Source: CAYJLW01 sp964370965
GTDB lineage: Bacteria > Actinomycetota > Acidimicrobiia > UBA2766
Reading direction: 5' to 3'
Assembly (NCBI GenBank): GCA_964370965.1
Contig: CAYJLW010000061.1
Coordinates: 1-24,574 of the forward strand
DNA: 24,574 nucleotides
Below the pieces are notes generated by a model. That model saw nothing but the letters and a program-made list of their open reading frames with translations, was not told where the DNA came from and did not search any database. Positions 16,231 through 24,480 of the stretch are shown here, piece by piece. Positions within the stretch are counted from its first letter, which is position 1; each line of letters opens with the position of its first letter. Both the position numbers and the translations under genes were made by a program.

Positions 16231-16260
16231 CCCCGTCAGCCCCCGTCAGCCCCCGTCAGC
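16231..16260. repeat. Three tandem copies of CCCCGTCAGC
   Basis: CCCCGTCAGC is repeated at 16231, 16241 and 16251 between convergent genes. On the minus strand each copy carries a TGA, and the copy at 16251-16260 supplies the stop codon of the SARP-like gene (16256-16258). A degenerate fourth unit (CCCCGACGGC) is the end of its coding sequence. Confidence 0.8.
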
Positions 16261-18229
16261 CCCCGACGGCCTCGCGGACGGCGACGGCCTCGGCGGGGTG
16301 GCCCGTGGCGTCGAGAGCGGAGGAGAGAACCCCGGCGAGGTGCGGGTCGTCGATCTCGAGGTCGAGGGCCGTGCGGGCCACTGTGAGCGGATCGGCGTCG
16401 CCGGTGTCCACGAGGGCGGCGGCGAGATCGCTCCAGCGGGCGCGCAAACGCGCCCGCTCGGCGGCGACGGCGTCGTCATAGGCGAGCTCCCGGGCACAGA
16501 AGTCCGCCCCGTACAGGTCGAGGGCCCGCCGGCGGTCGTCGACGCTCCCCTGGGACAGCTCCCAGAACTCCCAGGCGTCCACCCGCCAGCCGGGGGGCGG
16601 TACCAGGGCGACGCCGTCGCGGCCCCGCACTAGGAGTTCCTCCGTGTCGATGCGCAGCGCCCTGCGGAGGCGGAACAGGGCGACCCGGAGACGGTTCCGC
16701 CCCGTGTCGGCGTCGCATTCCGGCCAGAGGAGGTCGACGACGCGGTCGGTGGTCACGGGCCTCCGCTCGGCCACGAGCACCGCGAGGAGGCGGGACAGCC
16801 CGGGGCGCAGCGGCACAGCCTCGCCGCCGACACGCACCTCGAGGTCCGGGGCGAGCGTGACGATCTCCCCTGCCGGAGCGCTCGCCGTCACGGACCCGGA
16901 CACGGGCGCGGCCGCCGCCAACGGTCGCGCCCAGAGTTCCTCCCAGAGCGAGCGCCCCCCGGGGGTCGGGACGTCGGCCACACCGGCCGCCCGCAGCCGG
17001 TCCGCCTCCTCCAGGAGGCCGATCCGTTCGCAGTCGCGGGCGGCCTTCAGCGCCTTGATCCCGGCGTCGCGGCGGAAGCCGGCCCTGCGGATCTCCTCGA
17101 TGACGTCCTCGGCGGCAGCGACGTCCGCCGGGTCACCGGACTCCACAAGGTCGAGGCGAGCCTGCATGTAGCGGCGGTCGAGGCCGGAGATCGGCGTCAC
17201 CATCTGCGCGTGGCGGGCGCGGTCGAACCAGCGCCGCGCCTCCGCGAAGGCCCCGAAGTCCGCCAGCACGGACGCCACGGTGACATGCACGGTGCCGGCG
17301 CCCTCGACGGAGGCGGCGCGGAGGCGGTCGACCGCCTCCTCGAGACAGGCGACGGCGGCGGGGGCGGCGCCGCTGCCGACGAGGGTGGCCATCGCGCGCA
17401 GGTAGCGCACGAGAGCGTCGACAGGGGGGATCATGCCCGCCGCCACGGCCTCGGCCTCGTCCAGAGCGGCGTGGGCACCGGCCATGTCGGCGGCGATGAA
17501 GCGGAGCAGGGCGAGGCCGGAGAGCGCGCTGGGCAGGTACGCGGAGCCCAGAGCCCGGAGCCGGTCGGCGGCCTCGGTGGCGACGGCGAGGGACTCCCCC
17601 ACGTCGTCCCAGGACACCGCCGCCCACAGGAAGTGGGCGAGGAAGAGCGTCATCGAACGCTCCTCCTCCCAGCCCGCCCGGCCCAGGTCGGCGAGGGCCC
17701 GATCCAGGATCTCGAACGCGCGCGCCCGGGCGTCGGCCTGGAAGGAGAAGAGGTGTCCGAGCGCCTCGATGCGCCGCAGGCGCCCCCGGGCGACGAGCGC
17801 CACGGAGGGCAGGATGTCCTCCGTGGGCATGACGGCGAGGGTCTCGACGGCGACGGCAATGGCGGCGAGGTCGCTCTTCCAGAGGAAGTACTCGGCGAGG
17901 ACGGCCTGCATCCACCACCGGTACTCAGGGGGCGCGGCGGCGTCGGCGTCGACGTCGGCTCGCAGGCGGTCGAGCGTGGCGAGGTCGACGGCGTGGATGC
18001 GGGCGGCGGCGTCGGCGTCGGCCAGGCGCAGCAGGAGCGTGCGGCCCCCGGCTGGGACACGGCCCACGGCGGCCCGCAAGGCCAGGAGGTCCCCCCGCAT
18101 GAGGAGTCGCACGACCTCCGCTTCGAGCACGGCGACGGCGCCGGCGACGTCTCCGCCGGCGAGGAGCGCGTCGAACCCACGCTCCCAGAGGCTCGCGCCA
18201 GTCCCGGTGATGGCCTCGATCCGGCTCAC
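16256..18229 (-). CDS. TPR-like regulator with C-terminal SARP-type winged helix and BTAD
   Basis: This is a 657-residue predicted DNA-binding regulator. Residues about 15-420 are a run of Ala/Leu-rich helices of TPR character (ALLAGGDVAGAVAVLEAEVV ... DFGAFAEARRWFDRARHA). Residues about 455-540 form an OmpR/SARP-like winged helix (AVPLRPGLSRLLAVLVAERR, then VTTDRVVDLLWP and NRLRVALFRLRRAL). The end (about 545-657) is a bacterial transcriptional activator domain. In classical SARPs the winged helix comes first; here it follows the helical sensor-like part, and there is no NTPase domain. The start is GTG 18227-18229, the only good in-frame start, with TATTAC 6 nt upstream. It lies downstream of the giant secreted-protein gene on the same strand, 326 bp away. 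Target genes are unknown. Confidence 0.8.
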   Translation of the reverse strand: MSRIEAITGTGASLWERGFDALLAGGDVAGAVAVLEAEVVRLLMRGDLLALRAAVGRVPAGGRTLLLRLADADAAARIHAVDLATLDRLRADVDADAAAPPEYRWWMQAVLAEYFLWKSDLAAIAVAVETLAVMPTEDILPSVALVARGRLRRIEALGHLFSFQADARARAFEILDRALADLGRAGWEEERSMTLFLAHFLWAAVSWDDVGESLAVATEAADRLRALGSAYLPSALSGLALLRFIAADMAGAHAALDEAEAVAAGMIPPVDALVRYLRAMATLVGSGAAPAAVACLEEAVDRLRAASVEGAGTVHVTVASVLADFGAFAEARRWFDRARHAQMVTPISGLDRRYMQARLDLVESGDPADVAAAEDVIEEIRRAGFRRDAGIKALKAARDCERIGLLEEADRLRAAGVADVPTPGGRSLWEELWARPLAAAAPVSGSVTASAPAGEIVTLAPDLEVRVGGEAVPLRPGLSRLLAVLVAERRPVTTDRVVDLLWPECDADTGRNRLRVALFRLRRALRIDTEELLVRGRDGVALVPPPGWRVDAWEFWELSQGSVDDRRRALDLYGADFCARELAYDDAVAAERARLRARWSDLAAALVDTGDADPLTVARTALDLEIDDPHLAGVLSSALDATGHPAEAVAVREAVGG

Positions 18230-18555
18230 CCCGTAGTAATAGCGCAAGGGGGACTCCGCCCCCCCTCCGGGCCCCGCGGGACCTCCCGCCTCCGACTCCC
18301 GATCCGGTCCGGGCCGGCGCCGGCGGGGTGCGGGGCCCCGCCGGCACGCGGGGCGCGGCCAGGTACGGGGCAATCGACACAGCTGCCCTACGGCGAAGGC
18401 GCCGTTCGCGACGGGCCTGGCCGGCGGGGACGCGCCGACACGTGATGCGCTCAGGTGGCGCCCCTCCGCTCCTCGGCTTCCGCCCGCCCGCCTCGCTGGT
18501 GCATCCCACGCCGGGTTGCCCGGGACTCGCCCCCGGGTCCCCAGCTGCCCGGCCC
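18230..18555. other. Gene-free interval with GC hairpins and a dispersed repeat
   Basis: The 326 bp between the SARP-like start and the giant gene's stop hold no credible gene. Near the regulator are a -10-like TATTAC (18236-18241, minus strand) and GC hairpins (GCGGG-ACCT-CCCGC around 18275-18289). At about 18328-18372 is a diverged copy of the sulfatase-upstream repeat (GGGGCCCCGCC ... GCCAGGTACGGGGC). Just after the giant gene's stop, minus strand, a GGGAC/GTCCC stem within about 18520-18545 could be a terminator; no T-tract is seen. Confidence 0.5.
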
Positions 18556-21500
18556 CTACGGGGTGATCGTGACGAGCGCCCGGTCGGAGCGCTGCGAACT
18601 GCCCCCGGCGTCGTAGTCGACGACGACGAGGGCGTACGTGCCGGCAGCGGGGTAGGCGTGCGTGATCGAGAGGGTCTTGTCCGTGACGGCGTCGCCGTCG
18701 CCCACGTACCAGACACGAGACCAGCCGGCGGGCAGGGCGCCCAGCGTCGTGTACAGCGTCGTCGGCCCGGCGGCGAGAGAGCCGACCCGCGTCCCCACCA
18801 CCCCCGTGTAGTCCCAGGCGCCGAAGCCGCTCGGGTCGAGGTAGGCGCCCTCCCGGGTCCAGAGCAGGTCCTTGCCGCCGAACGCGAGCCAGGCGCTCAC
18901 CCCGACGGCGCCTTCCGCCGTGGGCTTCACCTGGACATGGAACGTCACCGTCTTGAACAGGAACGTGGCCTCGAAGGGGAAGGCACGGGACCAGCGGATG
19001 GAACCGTCGGGGTGCCGCGCCGTAACCACGGCGTAGGCGCCCACCCGCCAGCCCATGACGCAGAGGTCGTCCAGGGAGATCTCGTAGCGGGTGCCGTCGG
19101 CGCCCGTGGCCTTCCCGGCCGAGGTGGCCGTTCCCCAGCATCCCAGGGTGAGGTACTCGTCGATGCCGCCCACCGGCACCGGCATGGCAGAGGGGCCGGG
19201 GGGCGGCGCGAACTTCGTGGGCGTCGTGTTGTTGTTCACGATGCTCTTGTAGAACTCGCCGCCGGGGCGGCCGGGAATCCAGGACTTGTTGTCCCGTTTC
19301 CACATCGACTGGCGGTTCCCGGGGCTCCAGAACGGGTCGACGACGAACTCGGCGGTCTCGTAGCCGGCCAGGGGGGGCGTCGTCAGCGTGAGACTGCCGA
19401 AGTCGACGTCGTCCTCCGATTCGAAGAGGCCGTAGCAGGGGAACCCGTGGCACCACAGACCGGTGCCGAGGATCCCCATCCTGTGCCACTCCCGCCCGGC
19501 TCCCTCCCACCAGTGGCCCGGCCCCACGGGGTTGAACTCGACGAAGCGGTACGCGAACGGCGCCCCCGCACGGTCGACCTCGGCGGGCGGCCCAGGGGCC
19601 GGGCAGTCCTTCTTGCAGAAGTAGCGCTCGTGGATGCGGCCGTCGACGGACGCCGCGGGCCGGTCGGCGGCCGGGATGTGGATCGCCATCTTCGCCCCCG
19701 AAGAGCCCACCATCGCCCGCCGGAGGTGCGTGATCTTGAGGTCGACGGGGAGGTCGAAGTCGACGCAGGCCTTCACGGTGGAGCTGCCGAGGGGGATCCC
19801 GAGGAAGTCCGCGGCCGTCGACTCGGAGACCTGGAGGCCGACCTTGTTGAGACGGATGCGCACGCGCCCGTCCACGACGTCGTCCGCGGCGAAGACGAGG
19901 CTGGTCTGGTCGCCGTCGGCCTGGGTCGGGGACTCCTTGGCGTTGCGCATCCCGAGGTCGACCGTGGTCACGGTGTCGTGGAGGTCGAGGTCGGCGTTCA
20001 CGTAGCCCACGCCGTCGGGGAGGCCGCGCCGGCCGTCGTAGCCGAAGAGAGGGCAGAGCCGGTTGTCCGTCTTCGGCCCCGCGTTCGGGGCCTCGGCGTT
20101 GCGGACGTCGGCGCGCACCGTGAGCTTCGCCCCCACGTGGGCGAGGTCGAGGCGGTAGTTCGGGACGAGGTTCTCGGGCCCCCGGTTGACGCCGTCGCCC
20201 CGGTACACCGGGTGGAGGCGGTCCCGGACCCGGGCGTGGATGCCCCCCAAGGGCGTAGAGCCGTTGAAGTCGAGGGAGACCTTCGTCCAAGGCAGGCGGC
20301 GGTTCTGGGAGAGGTCGAAGCCCACCGACAGCGACCCGGGGATGTTCTCGACTGCGGCCTCGACGTCGTCGTCCTCGTCGACGACCGGGGTGGGCTCGGG
20401 CACAGCGAGGTGGCGGTAGCGCACGTGGGCGGTGAGGTCGCCCAGCGTGGCGGCCGTGGTGGCGATGCGCAGGGCCATGCGCTGCCACTCCTCCATCTCG
20501 TAGCGGGGCAGGGTCTGGCAGGCGGCCGGCTCAGGGGACGTCCGCGAGCAGCTCGCCAGGTCGGGCTGCCAGATCTCGACATGGCGGGGCAGGTCGAGAA
20601 GGGCACGGGCGTCGACGCCGAACGTGGTGGCGCCGGGCGTGCTCGTGAAACGGGCCTCGGCGTCGACGCCCGTGGGGGCGGGCACGCCGCGGCGGGTGAA
20701 GAAGCCCAGCGCCTTCAGCTCCGCCGGGTCCCCGGCGCGCACGAGGGCGTCGAGGCGGACAGGACCGGGCCCGTCAGGCGGACCCTCGTTGGCGAGGTCC
20801 GGCGGCGTCGTGATCGCCGTGGACTCCGTGTTCACCCAGACCCAGGGCTCCGTCGATCCGGCGACGGCACCGTCCAGGACACGCACGACGAGCTCGCCGG
20901 GGAGCCGGCTCAAGGTGCCGTCGACGAAGAGGGGTACGGGGAGCATCTCGTCGTACGCGGTCACCGAGAACGGGTTCGTCTTGCCCTCCTCACGGGTCTG
21001 CACGGAGAGGAGTTGGGCGACCTCGGCCTCGTAGTGGGCGGAGACGAGGTTGCGAAGGCGCAGGACGGCGGCCCACTCGTCGGCCCCTCCGGCGCGGGCC
21101 TTGGTGAACACGGCCCGCACGCCCTCGTCGCCGAGGCCGCTGAAGCCGGGGAACGCGTCCCGCACGTCGGCGGGGACCTCGGGCAGGGCCGGCGGGGCGA
21201 TGAGCGACGCGTCGTCGCTGCGGGGCGGGCCGGACTCGACCATGACGTCGAGGGCGTTCGCCGGGCAGCCCACGGGGCTCGGACACATGGAGGCGTCGGC
21301 GCTCACGAGCTTGGGGAGGCGGTCCTGGGTGAGGCGCTCCTTCCAGGCGACCCGGAGCCGGCGGGGGACGTCGAGGTCGGCGTGGACGCGGGTGCGGCGC
21401 CTGAACTCGACGCGCTCCCGGCGGTTCGTGACGATCCCGCCCACCCGCAGGTGCGCGCCCGCCGAGGCCTCGTAGAGCAGTTCCGAGTCGCTCTCCAGGC

Positions 21501-23538
21501 CTCCGGAGAGCTGCGAGCGCTTCAGCATGAGCTGCACCTTGTCCGGCAGGGGGGCCGCGCCCAGGCCGCCCAGGTCGAGCTCGCCGTCCGCCACGACGGC
21601 GTCGGGCCCCTTGAGGCGGACCTGGAGGCGCACGGGCGCGCCGGGCGCCCCCACGGCCACGGCCTCGGATGCCGCCCACTGCGCCGCCACGGGCACCGCC
21701 GTCTCCACCGGGCCGGTCGCGTCCATCCAAGAGGCGTAGCCGAGGGAGAGGCGTTCGGGCAGGGGCTTCACTGGCCCCCGCACGTCCACGTACGTGCCCG
21801 TGTTCGCCACCTCGTCCGCGCGGTCGCGGCCGTCGAGATGGACGAGTACGTCTGCCCCGGCCGTCTCGGCGCCGGCCTTCTCGGCCTCCAGGGAGATGCC
21901 GTCGCCACCGGCGATGGAGAGAGACGTGTCCCAGGAGAACGAGGCGACGTCGTGGGCGAGGCCGCCGATGCGGTAGTAGCCCAGGGGCTCGCCGTCCACG
22001 GGACGCGGCGCCCGGGACGCGTACAGGACGTAGGGGCGCGCCGGGTCCGCCGGCGGCCCCGGGAAGTCAGTGGTGGCGAGGAGAGCGAGGGGGTCCGCGG
22101 GGAGGTGGTCCTGCAGGCGCACGGCGACACGGCTCGCCGCCGCCTTGATCGTGCGGGTGCAGCCCGCCGGGTAGAGCGGGATCGCGTCCTCCGGCGGGCC
22201 CACGCCGGGGCAGGCCAGGTCCCAGAACGACATCTCGGCGACGAGGAGCTCCCCGGTGGCAGGGTCGTGGCGGGCCTCCATCCGGAAGTGCCGGGGGAGG
22301 GCGTCGACGGCACCAGAGGCGTAGGTGGGCCGGTCGTCTCCCACGACGGGGTCGTCCGTGGCGAGCTGGAGGCGGTCGAGCCGGACGTCCGGGACGGTCT
22401 CGGCGCTGCGGGTGACGCTCATCGAGTCCGGGTGCAGGATCCAGTCCAGGCGCTCGGGGACGGCGCTCACGCGGCCCTGCAGCGAGAACTCGTCGGCACC
22501 GCCGAGGCCGAGGCCGAGGCCCGTGCGGACGTCGACGTCCACGCCGGTCGCCACGGCACCGGGGTCCGGGCGCACCCAGGCGAGGTGGGACGTGGAACGG
22601 AAGCCGGGCACGGGGAGGCAGAGGTCGCGGGTGCCGGCGGCGAAGTCCCGGGGCACGGCGTCCCAGTCGAGGGCGACGGCGACGTCCCTGCGGTCGGGGG
22701 CGGCGGTCTCGACCTTGCGGACGTCGAGGGTGAGGCCGAGGGGCGGCCGGGGCGACGTCCCGGTGTACTCCGTCTCGTGGGCGAAACCCCAGAGGTGGGT
22801 GCCCGCGGGGAGGCCCGACGCCTCCCGGTAGAGGAGGCCCACGTGGTCCTCGTTCGGCCAGCGGGCCCCGGCCTTGAGGGCGTCCACGCCGACGCGCACG
22901 AGCGTGCTCGTGGGCGGGAGCGGGGTGCCGTCAGGCGCCTTGCGGGTGTAGTCGAGGCGGATGCCGAACTCGCCCTTGTAGCGTCCGCCGAAGGTGGTGG
23001 GGAGCGCCGAGCCCTCCGGGAGCACCACCCGGAGCTCGAGGCCGATGCCGGCGATCGCCGTCTTGGCGAGGCCGTAGTCGGGCACCTGGGTGTAGTTCTC
23101 CCCGAAGAGGCGCTGCAGGGGGTTCGCCCCGCTCCCGGAGCCGTCCACCGGGGGTGCCGTGGATGCCCGCAGGGCGAAACCGAACAGGACGTCGGCGGTG
23201 CCGTCGCCGTTCAGGTCCACGCCCTGCATGACCCCGCCGGTGACGGGGGCGCCGGTGAGGAGGTCGAAGCCGCCCAGCTTCACGGGAAGGTCCTTGTGCA
23301 GGGTGGTGCCGTCAGGGGCGGTGCCGTCGAATGTGAGGGCGACGCCCTTGAAGGCCTCGGAGATCTCCGCGGGCGACGTCGGGGGAGCGGGCGCGCCGGC
23401 CAGGGTCGCACAGCCGAAGTCGAGGCCGTCGGCGGCCGCCGGCCCGCTCCCGCCCCAGAGGCCCAGGACCAGTCCCAGGACCGTGACGGCGAGCACGAGC
23501 CCGCCTCGCCGGCGCCGTCCGTTCGTGGCAGTGGTCAT
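18556..23538 (-). CDS. Giant secreted beta-rich protein with C-terminal PKD-like domain, unrecognised family
   Basis: This 1660-residue protein has a signal peptide: Arg-rich N-region (NGRRRRGG), hydrophobic LVLAVTVLGLVLGLW, and probable cleavage after PAAA near 36. A calcium-loop-like DLNGDGTADV lies at 108-117. Residues 360-1270 look like repeated beta units, marked by hydrophobic-Pro-x-x-hydrophobic-x-hydrophobic (e.g. VPERLDWIL 360, LPERLSLGY 593, LPDKVQLML 664, VPRRLRVAW 724, LPRHVEIWQ 983). Residues 1580-1660 are PKD-like (WYVGDGDAVTD, THAYPAAGTY). It has 16 Cys, several in close pairs (752/758, 997/1007, 1308/1312, 1363/1368), suggesting disulfides. There is no LPXTG motif, C-terminal helix or catalytic motif, so it is probably released or held on the surface non-covalently. 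ATG 23536-23538 has AGAGGGGA 8 nt upstream. The middle matches no family I know. Confidence 0.85.
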   Translation of the reverse strand: MTTATNGRRRRGGLVLAVTVLGLVLGLWGGSGPAAADGLDFGCATLAGAPAPPTSPAEISEAFKGVALTFDGTAPDGTTLHKDLPVKLGGFDLLTGAPVTGGVMQGVDLNGDGTADVLFGFALRASTAPPVDGSGSGANPLQRLFGENYTQVPDYGLAKTAIAGIGLELRVVLPEGSALPTTFGGRYKGEFGIRLDYTRKAPDGTPLPPTSTLVRVGVDALKAGARWPNEDHVGLLYREASGLPAGTHLWGFAHETEYTGTSPRPPLGLTLDVRKVETAAPDRRDVAVALDWDAVPRDFAAGTRDLCLPVPGFRSTSHLAWVRPDPGAVATGVDVDVRTGLGLGLGGADEFSLQGRVSAVPERLDWILHPDSMSVTRSAETVPDVRLDRLQLATDDPVVGDDRPTYASGAVDALPRHFRMEARHDPATGELLVAEMSFWDLACPGVGPPEDAIPLYPAGCTRTIKAAASRVAVRLQDHLPADPLALLATTDFPGPPADPARPYVLYASRAPRPVDGEPLGYYRIGGLAHDVASFSWDTSLSIAGGDGISLEAEKAGAETAGADVLVHLDGRDRADEVANTGTYVDVRGPVKPLPERLSLGYASWMDATGPVETAVPVAAQWAASEAVAVGAPGAPVRLQVRLKGPDAVVADGELDLGGLGAAPLPDKVQLMLKRSQLSGGLESDSELLYEASAGAHLRVGGIVTNRRERVEFRRRTRVHADLDVPRRLRVAWKERLTQDRLPKLVSADASMCPSPVGCPANALDVMVESGPPRSDDASLIAPPALPEVPADVRDAFPGFSGLGDEGVRAVFTKARAGGADEWAAVLRLRNLVSAHYEAEVAQLLSVQTREEGKTNPFSVTAYDEMLPVPLFVDGTLSRLPGELVVRVLDGAVAGSTEPWVWVNTESTAITTPPDLANEGPPDGPGPVRLDALVRAGDPAELKALGFFTRRGVPAPTGVDAEARFTSTPGATTFGVDARALLDLPRHVEIWQPDLASCSRTSPEPAACQTLPRYEMEEWQRMALRIATTAATLGDLTAHVRYRHLAVPEPTPVVDEDDDVEAAVENIPGSLSVGFDLSQNRRLPWTKVSLDFNGSTPLGGIHARVRDRLHPVYRGDGVNRGPENLVPNYRLDLAHVGAKLTVRADVRNAEAPNAGPKTDNRLCPLFGYDGRRGLPDGVGYVNADLDLHDTVTTVDLGMRNAKESPTQADGDQTSLVFAADDVVDGRVRIRLNKVGLQVSESTAADFLGIPLGSSTVKACVDFDLPVDLKITHLRRAMVGSSGAKMAIHIPAADRPAASVDGRIHERYFCKKDCPAPGPPAEVDRAGAPFAYRFVEFNPVGPGHWWEGAGREWHRMGILGTGLWCHGFPCYGLFESEDDVDFGSLTLTTPPLAGYETAEFVVDPFWSPGNRQSMWKRDNKSWIPGRPGGEFYKSIVNNNTTPTKFAPPPGPSAMPVPVGGIDEYLTLGCWGTATSAGKATGADGTRYEISLDDLCVMGWRVGAYAVVTARHPDGSIRWSRAFPFEATFLFKTVTFHVQVKPTAEGAVGVSAWLAFGGKDLLWTREGAYLDPSGFGAWDYTGVVGTRVGSLAAGPTTLYTTLGALPAGWSRVWYVGDGDAVTDKTLSITHAYPAAGTYALVVVDYDAGGSSQRSDRALVTITP

Positions 23539-23595
23539 GAGCCCGGTCCCCTCTGTGAGCCTGCGGGCCCAGGATGACGCCAGGAGCGCACCGTC

Positions 23596-23643
23596 GCGTT
23601 ACCGGTCCCTGGGCTGCCCGAGCCGCGTTACCGGAGCATTACC
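23596..23643 (-). promoter_or_regulatory. Three direct repeats of GGTAAYGC upstream of the giant gene
   Basis: On the minus strand GGTAATGC (23636-23643), GGTAACGC (23625-23632) and GGTAACGC (23596-23603) lie 58-105 bp before the start codon. The first two are exactly 11 bp apart and the third is 29 bp further on. Two copies extend to CCGGTAACGCG. Direct repeats one helical turn apart are the usual SARP target layout. No clear -10 box was found. The repeats are also within 70 bp after the SDR stop. Confidence 0.45.
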
Positions 23644-23673
23644 CCGGGGTCGGGTGCGGCGGCTTCCGGGGAA

Positions 23674-24426
23674 TCAGACGACCGCGGTGAGGCCGCCGTC
23701 GACGGCGAGCCACTGGCCGGTCACGTAGCGGAAGTCGTCGCTGCAGAGGCTCACCACCACAGCCGCGACGTCCTCGGGTTCGGCGGGGCGGCCGAGGGGG
23801 ATCTTGCCCACAAGGAGGTCGAGGACCTCGGGCATGAGGCGCAGGGGTTCGGTCATGGGAGTGACGACGTATCCGGGGTTCACGCAGTTCACCCGGATGC
23901 CCTGCGGGGCGAGTTCCTGGCACATGGCGCGGGCGAGGCCGAGGAGGCCGGTCTTGGCGGCGCAGTAGTGCGGCAGGATCGCCGAACCCACGAGGCCCTC
24001 GATGCTGGAGGTGAGGACGACGGCGCCGCCGCCGGAATCCCGCAGCGCCGGGATCGCCGCCTTCGCAGTCCGGAAGACGCCGTTCAGGTCGACGTCGACG
24101 ACCCGGAGCCACTCCTCTTCGGCCATGTGCTCGACATTCCCCGGGCTGGCGACGCCGGCGTTGGCGAAGACTGCGTCGAGGCGGCCGAAGGCCTCCAGCG
24201 TGGCGGCCACGGCGGCCTCGCACTCCACCAGGCTGGTCACGTCCGAGACGATGGCGAGCGCCTCCCCGCCGGCGTCGGCGATCATCGCCACGGTTTCCTC
24301 GGCGCCCTCGGCATCGACGTCGCTCACGGCGACCCGGGCGCCCTCCTCGGCGAAACGTCGGGCCGCGGCGCGCCCGATGCCGGACGCCCCGCCCGTGACC
24401 CAGGCCGCCTTCCCCCCAAATCGCAT
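23674..24426 (-). CDS. Short-chain dehydrogenase/reductase (classical SDR)
   Basis: This is a cytoplasmic NAD(P)-dependent oxidoreductase of the classical SDR type; its substrate is unknown. The 250 residues are typical. Seen are the cofactor loop TGGASGIG (11-18), acidic D36 and D38 after the second strand (SDVD) favouring NAD(H), NAGV (89-92), N115, catalytic S140/S141, Y154 and K158 (YCAAK), and NPGYVVTPM. It ends in the common TGQWLAVDGG motif. ATG 24424-24426 was chosen because GGAGGG lies 5 nt upstream; an ATG 12 codons earlier (24462) would translate the operator-like palindrome. The stop is 135 bp before the giant gene's start on the same strand. A TetR-type palindrome overlaps its promoter. 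Confidence 0.93.
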   Translation of the reverse strand: MRFGGKAAWVTGGASGIGRAAARRFAEEGARVAVSDVDAEGAEETVAMIADAGGEALAIVSDVTSLVECEAAVAATLEAFGRLDAVFANAGVASPGNVEHMAEEEWLRVVDVDLNGVFRTAKAAIPALRDSGGGAVVLTSSIEGLVGSAILPHYCAAKTGLLGLARAMCQELAPQGIRVNCVNPGYVVTPMTEPLRLMPEVLDLLVGKIPLGRPAEPEDVAAVVVSLCSDDFRYVTGQWLAVDGGLTAVV

Positions 24427-24447
24427 CGTGCCCTCCGGGATTCTGGA

Positions 24448-24472
24448 TGAGCGCTCGTTCAACGGATGCTAG
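24448..24472 (-). promoter_or_regulatory. SDR promoter with TetR-type palindrome
   Basis: On the minus strand TAGCAT (24467-24472) is a -10 candidate. It is followed 5 nt later by TGAAC-GAGC-GCTCA (24448-24461), a 14-bp near-palindrome that would cover the start of transcription and repress it when bound. It shares half-sites and spacing with the sulfatase promoter palindrome. A GGAGGG ribosome-binding site follows before ATG 24426. Confidence 0.5.
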
Positions 24473-24480
24473 CTAGCCCC

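Noticed and set aside
18230..20488. N-terminal extension of the SARP-like frame to 1410 residues
   Set aside because: Everything upstream of GTG 18229 in that frame is low-complexity and overlaps the giant gene in another frame; the recognisable protein starts at 18229.
18328..23577. 1749-residue open frame on the plus strand
   Set aside because: It is antisense to the giant secreted-protein gene. It is Glu/Val/Gly/Arg-rich with no domain or signal peptide, a typical shadow in very GC-rich DNA.
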